A DNA stretch of 64,000 nucleotides from Epiperipatus broadwayi (GCA_028023455.1 JAQFVV010000030.1:9822876-9886875); one strand, 5' to 3'. Shown: positions 47,572-58,254, numbered from the stretch's first letter. Made by a program: numbers and translations. The notes: generated by a model from the letters alone, not told the origin.

Positions 47572-47627
47572 TGATCCCAAGATACACATTATGTGCCAAA
47601 CCAGCACTCATCAGTTGGCCCAGATCA
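47572..47627 (-). ncRNA. Hammerhead-like motif, family 2, core mutated
   Basis: On the minus strand, stem I outer TGATC pairs with GATCA and inner CCAA with TTGG; CTGATGA is exact. Stem II is GTGCTGGTTTGGCAC, fully paired. Stem III ATGTGTAT is followed by an ATC cleavage triplet. The conserved GAAA is AUAA here, which should abolish activity. Stem sequences differ from the 913-971 copy while pairing is retained (TGATC/GATCA against ATAATC/GATTAT). Confidence 0.65.
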
Positions 47628-47671
47628 CATTCTCTTAGACATATTTTTATCATTGTTCAGTATATGCATAG

Positions 47672-47726
47672 ATGTCGCTGTATGTGCTTTAAATGTCTCC
47701 ACGATTTAAAGCACATACAGCGACAT
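47672..47726. repeat. Perfect 23-bp hairpin
   Basis: ATGTCGCTGTATGTGCTTTA with AAT is followed by a 9-base loop GTCTCCACG and its exact inverted complement. It lies inside the fold-back element. A pre-miRNA-like or cruciform structure is possible; the absence of any mismatch suggests a recent duplication-inversion. Confidence 0.9.
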
Positions 47727-48044
47727 AAGAGCAAAAAAACATAATTTTCTGGAAAAGGCTTTTATATAATAATTTTATAATTTGTAATCTTTGTTGCTTG
47801 TATATATGTATTTTTAAACATATTTGACTATTGTATAGTCAATTATGTGAGAGTGGTATAGTGAAAATTACACTACAGAAATATTATTCATTAAGTGGAT
47901 AATCTCTAGACTAATGAATGACAAATAAAAATTATTAATATACTTCCATGAAGTGGTTTGTAGCAAAGTTGTGAGGGCAGTAACTTTGACACTTATCAAT
48001 TAAAATGTAGGAATTCACTATATACTGAATATGTGTAAGAGGAA

Positions 48045-48245
48045 TGTCATCTGTGTCAACTGATGAATGCTAGTTCACCATGAAGTGTGAATCTTAGGGC
48101 TCAAACATCTTTTTCACATGCCTGAGGGTCATATGTTTGGGATTCCATCTCTCCATAAGGTGATCGAAGCATAGAGAAACCAGTTCCTTCCTTGCATGAG
48201 ATTGGTGTAATAAAAATTGCACTACAGAAATAAGAAATAAGTCTG
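48045..48245 (+). repeat. Partial family 2 hammerhead element
   Basis: CTGATGA is followed by a stem II of which only ATG/CAT still pairs, then GAAGTG, so the core is decayed. Downstream sequence (CCAGTTCCTTCCTTGCATGA, GCACTACAGAAATA) matches the right half of the 44.4 kb element. Confidence 0.7.
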
Positions 48246-48249
48246 TCTT

Positions 48250-49580
48250 GAAAAAATTGAATGCAATGCAAAAACGATTTTTTTAATTTCAAAAATGGTT
48301 ACTATTTAAATAAAAAATTATTACTAATTTTGATAGAATTCTTTTAATAATTGTAAATGCATTTTTAACCTTCCTATTTTTGTTGCATCTACATTAGTTA
48401 TGAGTTTATATACATATATAAATAGTGTGTCCCAGAGAAAGGTGACTGGTTTTCTATTTAGGATGACTGCAGTATCCTCAATTAATGTTTGTGTTACATA
48501 GTGATATAGTATAGTTAGTTATTCCACACAAAATTTAAAATTTTTTCTGGATCGAGAGTTATAGTATGATATATGACAATACACTGTATCTTCGTGGATG
48601 TTTTCAGTAGTTTCCCTATCATCATACAATTTTCAAATCACTTGAAAGTGGTTTTGGGGCTCACATGGCTTTATTACCATATATAGTTTGAATCATATTA
48701 AATGTTTCAATAGTAATTTTTTTTTATTTTAATCATAATTTAATATTAACATGCTGTTCCATTGTAGGTTCAAATATGAAATACACTGTCAACATTTCAT
48801 GTCATATTCATAATCTAGATAATGCTAGAATTTTAAAATTTTGTTGTAAATAGCTAATTTATGTTGTTAAATAATATATTCTTGATTCAGAAAGGGCTCT
48901 TCAGGCAGATTGGACAAAGAACCAATCATCAATAATCTTTTCATTGTGACATGCTACATGTGTGTGTAAATATATTGTACCATTTTTGGCTAGATCTTAA
49001 AACGAGTTTTATTGCATTAATAAAGAAAAATTAAAACATTTTCATGGCTTGCACTATTATCTGTTAGAGACAATTAAGTTGTTTATATTTTTCTTTGGGT
49101 TGTGCAATAATCGATTTTTTAAAAGAGTTTATTATATAAAAATTAATAACTTACTATAAAAGCTTATATTGATTTAGAAATATATATTTTGATACGTTTT
49201 TACATTAATATTCTATGTATTTATTTTATTGCATACTTTAACAATAATAGGACTAAACAAATAAATAACAAGTTATGTTTTTATATGTGTACGTGGTTAC
49301 GTAAATGGATGCATATTTAGATTAAGGAATAAATTTTAAATCATGTATATTTAAAAATAATAATTATTATCAGAAATATATGAATATGTAATAATACTTT
49401 AGGCTAAACAAACAAATGTAGTAAATTTTATGTATTTATTTATTTTATTATTTAATTTGTAAATTTATTAAAAAAAATATAAAATCATTGTATTAGTAGA
49501 GCTAAACTTCAGTAGGTCAATAGATATTGTAACTAAGTTGATAACATAAATATTATATCAATGAACAAATCATATAAAAG
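48250..49580. other. A+T-rich noncoding DNA
   Basis: A TGTACCATTTTTGG at 48976 resembles an LTR start of the 31-36 kb family, but no further LTR sequence follows. No other feature. Confidence 0.45.
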
Positions 49581-49586
49581 TGATAT

Positions 49587-50946
49587 ACTGTGATTTCTCC
49601 TTAAACGGAGTCAGGAATCTCTTGGCAACTATGCCCAAAGAAACCTGTTAGCCACTTTACCTTTCCCTTCCATTCCTTACCCTAAGCTTTCCCATAATCT
49701 GCTCCATCCCATTTCCACAACATAACCTTTGTCAACTCTATATCCTTTATATCTAAATCCCCCCTTATCTTTTCCCAAACCCAGCATAAAAACCAATAAC
49801 CCACTTTCTGTATAATCATTTTGTTCATATTTATTCTTCCATAACTTCATTATTTGTACCCTTGTGCCTATGATCTAAGTTAAAGCACTCTCTATCTATA
49901 TATATCTTTTTTAGATGATATACTGCAGTCACAGTAAGTAATTATTTAAAAGTGATAAATATATTTTTAAATGTTTGACTTAAATTTTGGAATGGAGTGC
50001 TGAGAAATAATGTTTACTTCAAAAGAGTCTTTTGTGAGGATACCTATTGCAACAACTAAAAAAATAGAATAGTTTTAAGGCATTCTAAGAAATTATAAAA
50101 TGTGTATAATGACTTATTGAATCGATGATTAACTATAGACATTTATTGTGTACTAATAAGTAGTTTATAAAGTGTTTTGCTAAAATGGATAAAGATTTGG
50201 ATTTAGTAAAAGTAAAGATCTGATCTATCGTAAAAAAGATAAAAAAATATATATGCTTAGTATTCTGTTACTAAAATGTAAACTTGCAAAAGTTTACCAA
50301 AGGATTACTTATTTTAATGAACATAGAGAACTTATAAAAGAAATCAACTCTTGGAATTATTGTAATTTTGAAATACTCCTTCATGTTGAAACTTAATCAA
50401 GAAACTTTAGGATTATTGAATTGTGTGTATAGACATTATTTAATATTGTATCATCATTTTATTAACAAATTATGTGTTTTACATATCTGTTTAGCTATTT
50501 GTTTATATTATTAAAAAAATAATTTATTGTTCAAGGTTCAAACAGCATTTTTAGCAATAAAGGAATATACACATATATAGAAAAATATATGTGATTTAGT
50601 CTGTAAGTTATGTAAGAAAGGCACAGAAAATTTTGGTATCTGTTAATTGAATGCAGAAAGGGTACAAATAATGGAGTTGTGGGAGAATAAATATAAACAC
50701 AGTGATTATACAGAAAGTGGGTTCTTGGTTTTTATGCTGGATTTGGGAAAAAATAAAGAAGATTTAAATATAAAGGCCATGGAGTTGACAAAGATTATGT
50801 TGTGGAAATGAGATAGAGCAGGATAGAGAAGAATATGGGAAAACCTTAGGTGGGGAATGGACAGAGAAGGTAAGATGGCTAACAGGTTTCTCTGGATATA
50901 GTGACTGAGAGATTCCTGATTCTGAAAAAGGAGAAGTCACAGTGCA
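49587..50946. mobile_element. Element with 280-290 bp terminal inverted repeats
   Basis: 49587-49866 (C+T-rich on the plus strand, with ACCCACTTTCTGTATAATCA and CAACATAACCTTTGTCAACT) is the inverted complement of 50657-50946 at roughly 85-90% by eye. The interior (~790 bp) is A+T-rich and has no transposase frame. This is the structure of a nonautonomous long-inverted-repeat DNA element, or of two opposed copies of one repeat. No clear target duplication was found. Confidence 0.8.
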
Positions 50947-51182
50947 TCACATCACATCTCATGTGATTGTGTAAAAATGAATATCTTGAAAAGGTTCCAT
51001 ACAGAAAGATGATTGATGTATTAAATAATATTTTTATTCATAGTGAGTTGTCTATTTTTATTTTATTTTAAATTGATTATTTTTAATTTTATATGTGCAT
51101 ACATTATAATGGGTAACCCTTCTTTTTGGAAGTATAAAGTTTATTATTTTTATTATCATATGCAGTGATGGATATTTAGTCA

Positions 51183-51345
51183 TCATCGAATGGTATATGT
51201 AACCAGCATGCAGATACATGCGGAATTTAATATGTTTTCATTTCCTTGTTTAGTTGCCATCAAATGTATATGCAACCAGCATACAGATACATACCAAAGA
51301 TGAAAATAAATTTTATATGGTTTCACTTCCTTATTTAACTTGATA
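51183..51345. repeat. Diverged tandem duplication of about 80 bp
   Basis: GTATATGTAACCAGCATGCA with GATACATGC...TTTTCATTTCCTTGTTTA is repeated as GTATATGCAACCAGCATACA with GATACATACC...GTTTCACTTCCTTATTTA. The two copies differ by substitutions and small indels. Confidence 0.8.
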
Positions 51346-51429
51346 ATAGGAGAATCATTATGTATAATGACTTTATTGTTCTTGAATTGGAATAAATAGG
51401 CAATCACTAAACAATTTCCCTGTGTATTT

Positions 51430-51642
51430 ATGAGCGTTGATTTATTAACTTCAAGTGATACAATAAGAATTACATTGAGAACCTTCATGGATTATTTCTT
51501 TTCTTTTTTTTTGGAGGGATTTTCTGAACCCATTTTAGCTCAGTATCTCAGGGATAATGGTGATTGCACCATTGGAGAAAATGGATTATGTCAAGAGTAT
51601 GAAAGTATAACATTTAATTTGACTCATTTCAATAACACATAA
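51430..51642 (+). other. Unrecognised 70-codon frame
   Basis: After a TTTCTTTTCTTTTTTTTTGG tract the frame encodes SEPILAQYLRDNGDCTIGEN and continues to YESITFNLTHFNNT. Its composition is less A+T-biased than its neighbours, which might suggest a small exon or an unknown repeat. No family recognised. Confidence 0.2.
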
Positions 51643-51649
51643 TATCTTT

Positions 51650-52030
51650 TTATCTGAACACAAGTAATTTATGCTAGTAAGATCTAATTCTAAAATTTTG
51701 TTCAACCCTATTATTTCACACAACCTAAAAACATTTATCTAATAAATCCTCTTTATTTCTAGTTATCTGGATTTGGCCTAAATTTGCACACATATGTATT
51801 ATATAAGTAAGTGATTATTGACTAGAAAATAACTACTTTGTGGATATTATGAGAAGACATACATGCATATTTCTTTTATTCAATAACATTTAATAATTTT
51901 ACAATACAAGATGACCACTTAAATTAATATAATGATCATATATAGATTCTCTTTCTTACATTAGGAACAGGTTTAATAGATAGAAAACAAAAAAAAATAA
52001 AACCTTTGTCTCCCAGAGCAGATACAATTA
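51650..52030. other. A+T-rich noncoding DNA
   Basis: No supported feature. Confidence 0.5.
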
Positions 52031-52183
52031 ATATATCATCACATGATCACATTTCCTATACTAGCACATTATTTGTTGATAAACAGAGCAAAACTCTCCA
52101 TACAGTATTGCCACCTGTGCTAAACAGAGTAATCAATGGATGACAGAAGGCTTGTGCATAAAATCCCTATCTAATGCCTACTC

Positions 52184-52242
52184 ATCCAATATCCCCAGAC
52201 TAGTTTCTAGCTTGTGGCCTTCATCAGTGAGGAGCTTTGGAT
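52184..52242 (-). ncRNA. Hammerhead ribozyme, family 1, minus strand
   Basis: The inverted twin of 52821-52879. Stem I ATCCAA/TTGGAT and TCCTCA/TGGGGA, CTGATGA, GAAAC and the GTC cleavage triplet are all unchanged. Stem II is GGC/GCT (one G-U) around a CACAA loop. Predicted to fold as well as the plus-strand copy. Confidence 0.8.
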
Positions 52243-52820
52243 CTGAGAGCACTGCATCTAGATCTTAGGATCTAATGCAACCCTCTAGCAACCACCTTTT
52301 ATCTCTACTTAACTACAAAACTATGAGAATGAAATTGAAAACACAAAAAATATTTTCAATCTAAGCTCAATAGCTTATATAGTCATATGGGTCTGAACTC
52401 AATTCAGCACCCATACATTTTGGTGTCTTTGGCTCTTTTACAACCATAGCCACCACTATCCTATTAGGCAGAATTGGTGTTAAACCATTAAGCATCACAT
52501 TATCACATTTCCTATACTAGCACATTATTTGTTGATAAACAGAGCAAAACTCTCCATACAGTATTGCCACCTGTGCTAAACAGAGTAATCAATGGATGCC
52601 AGAAGGCTTGTGCATAAAATCCCTATCTAATGCCTACTCATCCAAAATGTATGGGTGCTGAACTGAGTTCAGACCCATATGATTATATAAGCTATTGAGC
52701 TTAGATTGAAAATATTTTTTGTGTTTTCAATTTCATTCATAGTTTTGTAGTTAAGTAGAGATAAAAGGTGGTTGCTAGAGAGTTGCATTAGATCCTAAGA
52801 TCTAGATGCAGTGCTCTCAG

Positions 52821-52879
52821 ATCCAAAGCTCCTCACTGATGAAGGCCACAAGCCAGAAACTAGTCTGGGGATATTGGAT
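52821..52879 (+). ncRNA. Type I hammerhead ribozyme, family 1, best copy
   Basis: Every element of a type I hammerhead can be placed. Outer stem I ATCCAA (52821-52826) pairs with TTGGAT (52874-52879), with an internal loop AGC/TA. Inner stem I TCCTCA (52830-52835) pairs with TGGGGA (52866-52871; one G-U). CTGATGA is at 52836-52842. Stem II GGC (52844-52846) pairs with GCC (52852-52854) around CACAA. GAAAC (52856-52860) is followed by a two-base TA loop and GTC (52863-52865), giving a two-base-pair stem III, as known for the newt satellite ribozyme. Cleavage is expected after C52865. The base of stem II is an A-A mismatch (52843/52855), a point of doubt about rate. Such short stem III forms usually act as dimers. 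Confidence 0.85.
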
Positions 52880-52999
52880 GAGTAGGCATTAGATAGGGAT
52901 TTTATGCACAAGCCTTCTGGCATCCATTGATTACTCTGTTTAGCACAGGTGGCAATACTGTATGGAGAGTTTTGCTCTGTTTACAATTAATATACATCA

Positions 53000-53875
53000 A
53001 TAAGCTTACATTTAGAACACTGGGCATATGTGTTGTTTCAAATAGTTCATTTTCCTTTTTTCTTGTATGGTCTTTGGTTTGAGGATCATAGAGAAGATTT
53101 CCTGTGGTTTTTGAATAGAAGTCCTTGAGTCAATAATTTACAGTGATGGGCAAATGGTAAGGTTTTCACAGGTTTACATTTGTGGGTTACTGGGCAAGAG
53201 TTCAACATGTTTGAACTTTACCCTAATCTACTTATATCACTTATTTTGGATATTTTTTTCTCCATTTTTTTGCTCTGTAGTTGATAATTTCTCTTCTTCA
53301 ATTGTATGTTTCAGCCAAAAGCTTTTGCTCCAGTTTAGATATTTTAGTTCATTCTCTCCTTACTTCTCTTTAATTTCTCAAAGTCGCCTTTTCCAATGTT
53401 CACCACTTACTACTTTTTCCTTCTTCTCTTTACATTTATCCCTATGACCTAAATATTTCAGGCCACAATCAAATTGATTTCAATCTGGTAATATTTTTAT
53501 TTCTTGGATATTCTTACTACTTATCAGATTAACTTAAAACAAAACAAATGTTGATGTTTACCTCCCCTGACCAAAAACTATTTTTATACATTTACAAATG
53601 CTCATTTTTGTCTGATTACAAAATTTGAACAAAGAGAAAAAAAATAACCTTTTACTGTAAGTATGGTTTTTCCAACAATTTGGAAAAATAAAAGTGGAAA
53701 GATTAATAAGAAAAAAAAAAAAACCATATACAGAATGCATCTTTATCTCCAAACCCCAGATTCATCACAATGATAAAAAAAAAAAGTTCATTCATTTAAT
53801 TTCAAAGTTAAATTTTATATATATATAAACAAATTGTTCTTTTTAATTTTACTGTTTTCTCATATTTCTAATAAA
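53000..53875. other. Noncoding DNA with T-rich tracts
   Basis: A 97-codon frame at 53154-53447 is Phe/Ser/Leu-rich from T-rich DNA and has no domain. Nothing else is supported. Confidence 0.5.
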
Positions 53876-53879
53876 AAAC

Positions 53880-53991
53880 AAATAGATAGATAAATACCCC
53901 TATATATATATATGTTGGTTATATGATGATTATACAAATAGATAGATAAATACCCCTATATATATATATGTTGGTTATATGATGATTATAC
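53880..53991. repeat. Exact 56-bp tandem duplication
   Basis: The unit beginning AAATAGATAGATAAATACCC and ending GATGATTATAC occurs twice, identical by eye, at 53880-53935 and 53936-53991. Confidence 0.95.
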
Positions 53992-53999
53992 ATATACAT

Positions 54000-55770
54000 A
54001 TGTGCAGAATCTAAGTAAAGACTTTGTGAGAGGTAATTGATCATTGCAACAGGGTTCACATCTGGTTCCTGTTACAATATATATATGTATCATTTGTTTG
54101 TTTAGAATGTAAACTTTTGTTGATTGTTGTAAAAATAAATATTGACTTTCCTGTCCTAATTGCAGGCATGAATATAAAATGCTTAAATAGATAAAGCTAA
54201 AAAAAAATTATATAATTCCTTGTCGATAGACTTTCTATTAGAGACCAAATAAACATGAGGTAATGTTTGCAAATATTGTAAATCAGTATATAGAATTAGA
54301 GACAATGAAATTTGGTCTACAGAGGCTGCAATATTTATAATGATAGAAACTCCAATAAAATTTTAATAAAATTACTAACATTTTCTCTTATTGCCTATGC
54401 TACATGAAAGAATTGACATAATATGGTTTTACATACTTACATTACTCATATATTTTTATTTTGAATGTTAAATTTATAAGATTTTTAATCAAACGAGCTA
54501 AAACAATGAAATAAATCTTATGATTAATGCATCACATTATATTAGATATCAAAAGTCTTGTAATAATGCATAAATATAAAAAATGCAAAACAAATGGACT
54601 TTACTACATTGCTTTGCTCTCAGACAAATGTTTAAATGGCAGTTTATCAAAATACAAATGTAAATCCATTGTTTATGCTGCCAAAATTATTCCTTATGTT
54701 AAAGGATTGAAAATATAATAATTATCAGCAGTATAACCATGAAGTAGGATGTAATTTATTGGGATCATAAATGATAACCCACTAGATTACAAAGTAAAAC
54801 TTGGTGTCAAATGCTTTGAATTATAGTATATTCATAAATCTCTAATGTATACATCATTGTACTGAATTTGAATGGCATATTATAAATTTAAAATCAATTT
54901 GCTATAACCCAGAAATTGTTAATACTTTCACAAAAAATATGTTTCTAGAAAATTAATGTGTATGAGAAACAAAGTGGTCTAATCTAGTTAAATAAATGAT
55001 AAACATTGTTTATAAATCTGGGTCAAATGCTTTTGATATATTCGTGATGTATCTAATTAACAGTAAAAAAATAATTTGAAAATTCTTTTATATTTTTACA
55101 TAGTATTTATTCTTCTACTATACATGTCATGTTATTATTATTTAATAATAACATGAGATATTTCTGACTTATACTGACATCTTCTTTAACTTCATTTTCT
55201 CTAACATTCCAATAATATACATTTAGTTTCAGGCTGTTTTACTATCATTTGTTTTTTATGCTGTGTTCCATGTATTGTGGTTTTAGGTTTTTGTTTTTTT
55301 TTAATTTTTTTTTTCCATTCCTAATTTTTTATATAAAGCGTTTTTGTCTGTATGTATGTTTTTTTTTACTAACTACTTATAACATAGTGATTAATGATTT
55401 GTCATGATGAAGTTTTAATCCAAATCAGACAACCTTTGAAATTTTTTTCAGGTAATAAACAAATTATTATTTTTTGAATAGCTAACCTAGCTAAGAATTC
55501 AATATTATTTGGTATAGAGTCTAGCTATTATTATCTAAACAATGAAGATCCCAAATTAATCTAGAATGAGTGGATATATATTTTGCTGACTGTAAAAACT
55601 AGATGTATTAATATATCATGATGTGGTATTTCCTATTGATGGAAAGGTGTCATACTTTTATGTGAGTTGAGCTTATAAACTATTTTTGGTCTTTTTAGTC
55701 AAAATGTTTAATTCCATTATTTTTTGCCCTTATCTTAATATTTTTCCAGCATGGGCATATTACCATAATC
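54000..55770. other. A+T-rich noncoding DNA
   Basis: No supported feature. The 63-codon frame at 54527-54718 has no recognisable domain. Confidence 0.5.
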
Positions 55771-55774
55771 ATTT

Positions 55775-55930
55775 TCAACTATTAATAATCCATTGCAGAA
55801 TTATGATCTCTCCAAGTTTAATCCAGTATTGAATTGGAATTATCATCAACCATTATCGATCCACTACAGAACAATGGTCTCTCTTGGAATCCAGTTTAAG
55901 ATTTCAATTGTCCATCTATTATCATCTGGT
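55775..55930 (-). mobile_element. Two RTE-type LINE 3' fragments
   Basis: Two copies of the RTE tail in inverse orientation: one at about 55775-55835 (TTGCAGAATTATGATCTCTC), the other at 55838-55930, covering the TGATGA tail, the L-Q-W-I-D-N codons and GAAATCTTAAACTGGATTCC on the minus strand. Both are short and dead. Confidence 0.75.
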
Positions 55931-55934
55931 GAAT

Positions 55935-56385
55935 TGGAATACCATATCATAAATTTAGTAACTTACAGATTGCTAATAGTCCTCACAAGAAATATGTTTC
56001 TAGAAAACATAATAAGTGCATGAGAAGTGAAATAGTCTAATTTACTCTTAGATTTCTTAAATAAATGACCAATATTGTTTATAATCTTGGGTCAAGAGAT
56101 TTTTGGCATAATAGTGAGATATCTGGTTAGCAATAAAAAATAATTTAAACAATTGCTTTATATTTTTAAATAGTATTTATTCTTCTACTACATATGCATA
56201 ATATATACATAAAATATCTTTAATTAATAGATGATGTGCTAATGTTAAAAATTCATGAATCTTGAGATATGACATCTTCCATTCAATTTGAATATAAATG
56301 GTTTTCAGTCTAAGAAAGTTAAAAAATGAACTGAAAAAAATATATAAGCATAGTCATATACGTATTCTTTTTCACATGTATATAA
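55935..56385. other. A+T-rich noncoding DNA
   Basis: 55960-56180 is a diverged repeat of 54940-55110 (both contain TATGTTTCTAGAAAA, GAAGTGAAATAGTCTAAT-like and CTTTTATATTTTTA blocks), so a segment has been duplicated about 1 kb apart. Confidence 0.5.
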
Positions 56386-56389
56386 TCAT

Positions 56390-56470
56390 ATGCATCAATT
56401 AAATAGGATAGAGTGCATAGGTGTAGGGAGCTTGAAACTGGTTCAAATCCCTTCTATTTAATTGTTTAGT
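56390..56470 (+). repeat. Family 2 tail with B-box-like sequence
   Basis: AGGATAGAGTGCATAGGTGT and GAGCTTGAAACTGGTTCAAA with TCCC: a good match to the RNA polymerase III B box (GGTTCAAATCC) in the same position where other copies have GAGTTCGAATCCC. Confidence 0.6.
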
Positions 56471-56710
56471 ACAGTCAATATACTTATATTTCAATATTAC
56501 ATATTCAACCTGTACTCTGCCCATCCCTCTTATGTGTATTTAAATGAACATAATTAAGGTCCTATATGTGAGGGGTCAGAGTGACATGGGTATAACAATA
56601 ATATTCGCAACAACGAGGGCTTTGATTGTGCATACAGATATATATAATTATAAAAGTTCAAATTTAAATACAAGTATATCACATATACTTTTAAACTAGA
56701 TGTAATTAGA

Positions 56711-56910
56711 AGGAATTTGAACACAGACTTTCAAGCTTCTTTCATTCATTCACTCCATCTTATACAACCGATACACATGATCCTGTACATGTGAAAAAGA
56801 TAAATGGTTCAGCAAAAAATACATATATTGGAGATCATTTATCTTTTTCGTATGTATGTGGCCATGGGCATCGATTATATAAGATGGAATGAATGAATGG
56901 AGTTTAAAAG
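56711..56910. repeat. Fold-back of two family 2 tails
   Basis: GAATGAATGAATGGAG-type outer arms are inverted around TAAATGGTTCAGCAAAAAAT, a deletion remnant of the hammerhead stem II and GAAA region. Confidence 0.7.
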
Positions 56911-56914
56911 TTCA

Positions 56915-57355
56915 AATTATAAAGTGTTGTATACTGACAATTTTCAAGATTACATTAAATAAAAGCATCATTAAAAATAAATGGATTTGTGTTTTAAATT
57001 ATAGTTTATAACAACTATGTTTAAGAGAGCAGATTCAAATTGATCTCTGAACAACTAATTAAAACGTATGCATGTATACAGTAAATTAACTCATTAAAAA
57101 TAATTATTTCAGTAATGATAAGTTTCATTAGTTCTTTTTAATGTGGCAGTAAATTAAACGACACATTAAGTGTATCTAAGACTGAATTAAGCTACTTAGT
57201 TATTTCTAAAAGAAAAAATGCACTGAATAATATATTAATTAAAATAAATTGATAAAACTATAAATATGAATTAAACTTTGCCACATAGTTAAATACTCAT
57301 ATATGCGTGTGTGTGCTTTATTTTCCATAAAATTAATTTAATCCATCATCAAATT
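56915..57355. other. A+T-rich noncoding DNA
   Basis: No supported feature. Confidence 0.5.
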
Positions 57356-57361
57356 TTTAAT

Positions 57362-57650
57362 GAAATGGATGGCTGAAGACTTGTAGGTTGGAGTAGTCTG
57401 AAGCCTGTCCATTAAAGTATGAAGATTGGCTATCTTAATGTAAAGCTGAGCAATGATTGTATATATGTGTAGAGATGGTAATATGGACCAACTGATGATT
57501 GTTGGTTTAGCATGAAGTACGCTTATTGCTGATTATTTATCTTTTCAACATGTGTGTGATCAGGTGGGTCAGCAATATGAAATGGCTTGGAGAATTGAGA
57601 GTCGTGTGAAAGTCTGAGTTCGAATCCCTTATATATTATCTTGGTTAGTA
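57362..57650 (+). repeat. Family 2 hammerhead element, long copy
   Basis: It begins ATGGATGGCTGAAGACTTGT and includes a block related to 59.38 kb (TGGATGGCTTCAATCTACTCC, inverse sense). The hammerhead region at 57478-57536 has CTGATGA but GAAG for GAAA and a broken inner stem I. It ends with GAAAGTCTGAGTTCGAATCC, the tRNA-like tail. Confidence 0.75.
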
Positions 57651-57654
57651 AATC

Positions 57655-58250
57655 GACAATATGTATTATTATTTATTTTTGCAGATTAAAATAATCCAAA
57701 AATTATAGCCCATTGTTTTCTACCTCATATTTTGTGAGCATGAGTTACTTTATTGATCCATTAAAAGATTCATTCTCTATAGTGAAAAGTAGTATATACA
57801 TATGATGAGTTTAACTTCAGTAAAAAATTAATTTTTTTTCCAGTGAATTAAAAATGGACTATATTACAATCACATGCTCCTTTAATAATCATTGTATTAT
57901 CACGTGATCAAAATAGATTAACTAGCAAGTTTTAACTATTTAGCTAATATTAACTAAATAGTCTTTTACCAACCAATACTAGGATAGATAATTGGTTGTC
58001 CTTGGTGTATCTACCTAAAAAAAATCTATGCTTGCTTCAAATTTGAAAAAGGTTCCAAGTTTCAACCAGAATTTGAATGATAATATAGACAGGCATGCTA
58101 ACTATTATACTATATAACTATTTCATAATTGTTTCTAAAACATTACCATCATCATTTGCAACATGATTGTTCTAACTCCAAAAGAACATAGGTAGAGAGA
58201 TATACAGAATACAAACTTAAAAAAAGAATTAAATTAGAATTTGATGATGG
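57655..58250. other. A+T-rich noncoding DNA
   Basis: No supported feature. Confidence 0.5.
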
Positions 58251-58254
58251 AATG

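Larger units (their letters stand above)
47391..47943. repeat. Fold-back element, family 2, with terminal inverted repeats
   Basis: The terminal ~100 bp at 47391-47492 (TTAGATTAGAGATTATCCAC, then TTAATAAATAATATTTCTGT) is inverted at 47845-47943. It contains a minus-strand hammerhead (47572-47627) and a perfect 23-bp hairpin (47672-47726). It is the longest member of the subfamily seen at 44.35 and 48.05 kb. Confidence 0.85.
52036..52990. repeat. Large fold-back element, family 1, with two hammerheads
   Basis: The left arm (about 52078-52425) is the inverted complement of 52644-52983 over ~340 bp with few differences. Between them, 52494-52643 is a second, direct copy of the arm's first 150 bp (CATCACATTATCACATTTCC to CCTACTCATCC). 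The block is therefore a compound of at least two insertions or a rearranged dimer. Each long arm contains a hammerhead, one per strand. The outer end is GCAAAACTCTCCATACAGTA with TTGCCAC. Confidence 0.9.

Noticed and set aside
48976-48995. Start of another LTR of the 31-36 kb family
   Set aside because: Only about 12 bases match (TGTACCATTT); no further LTR blocks follow.
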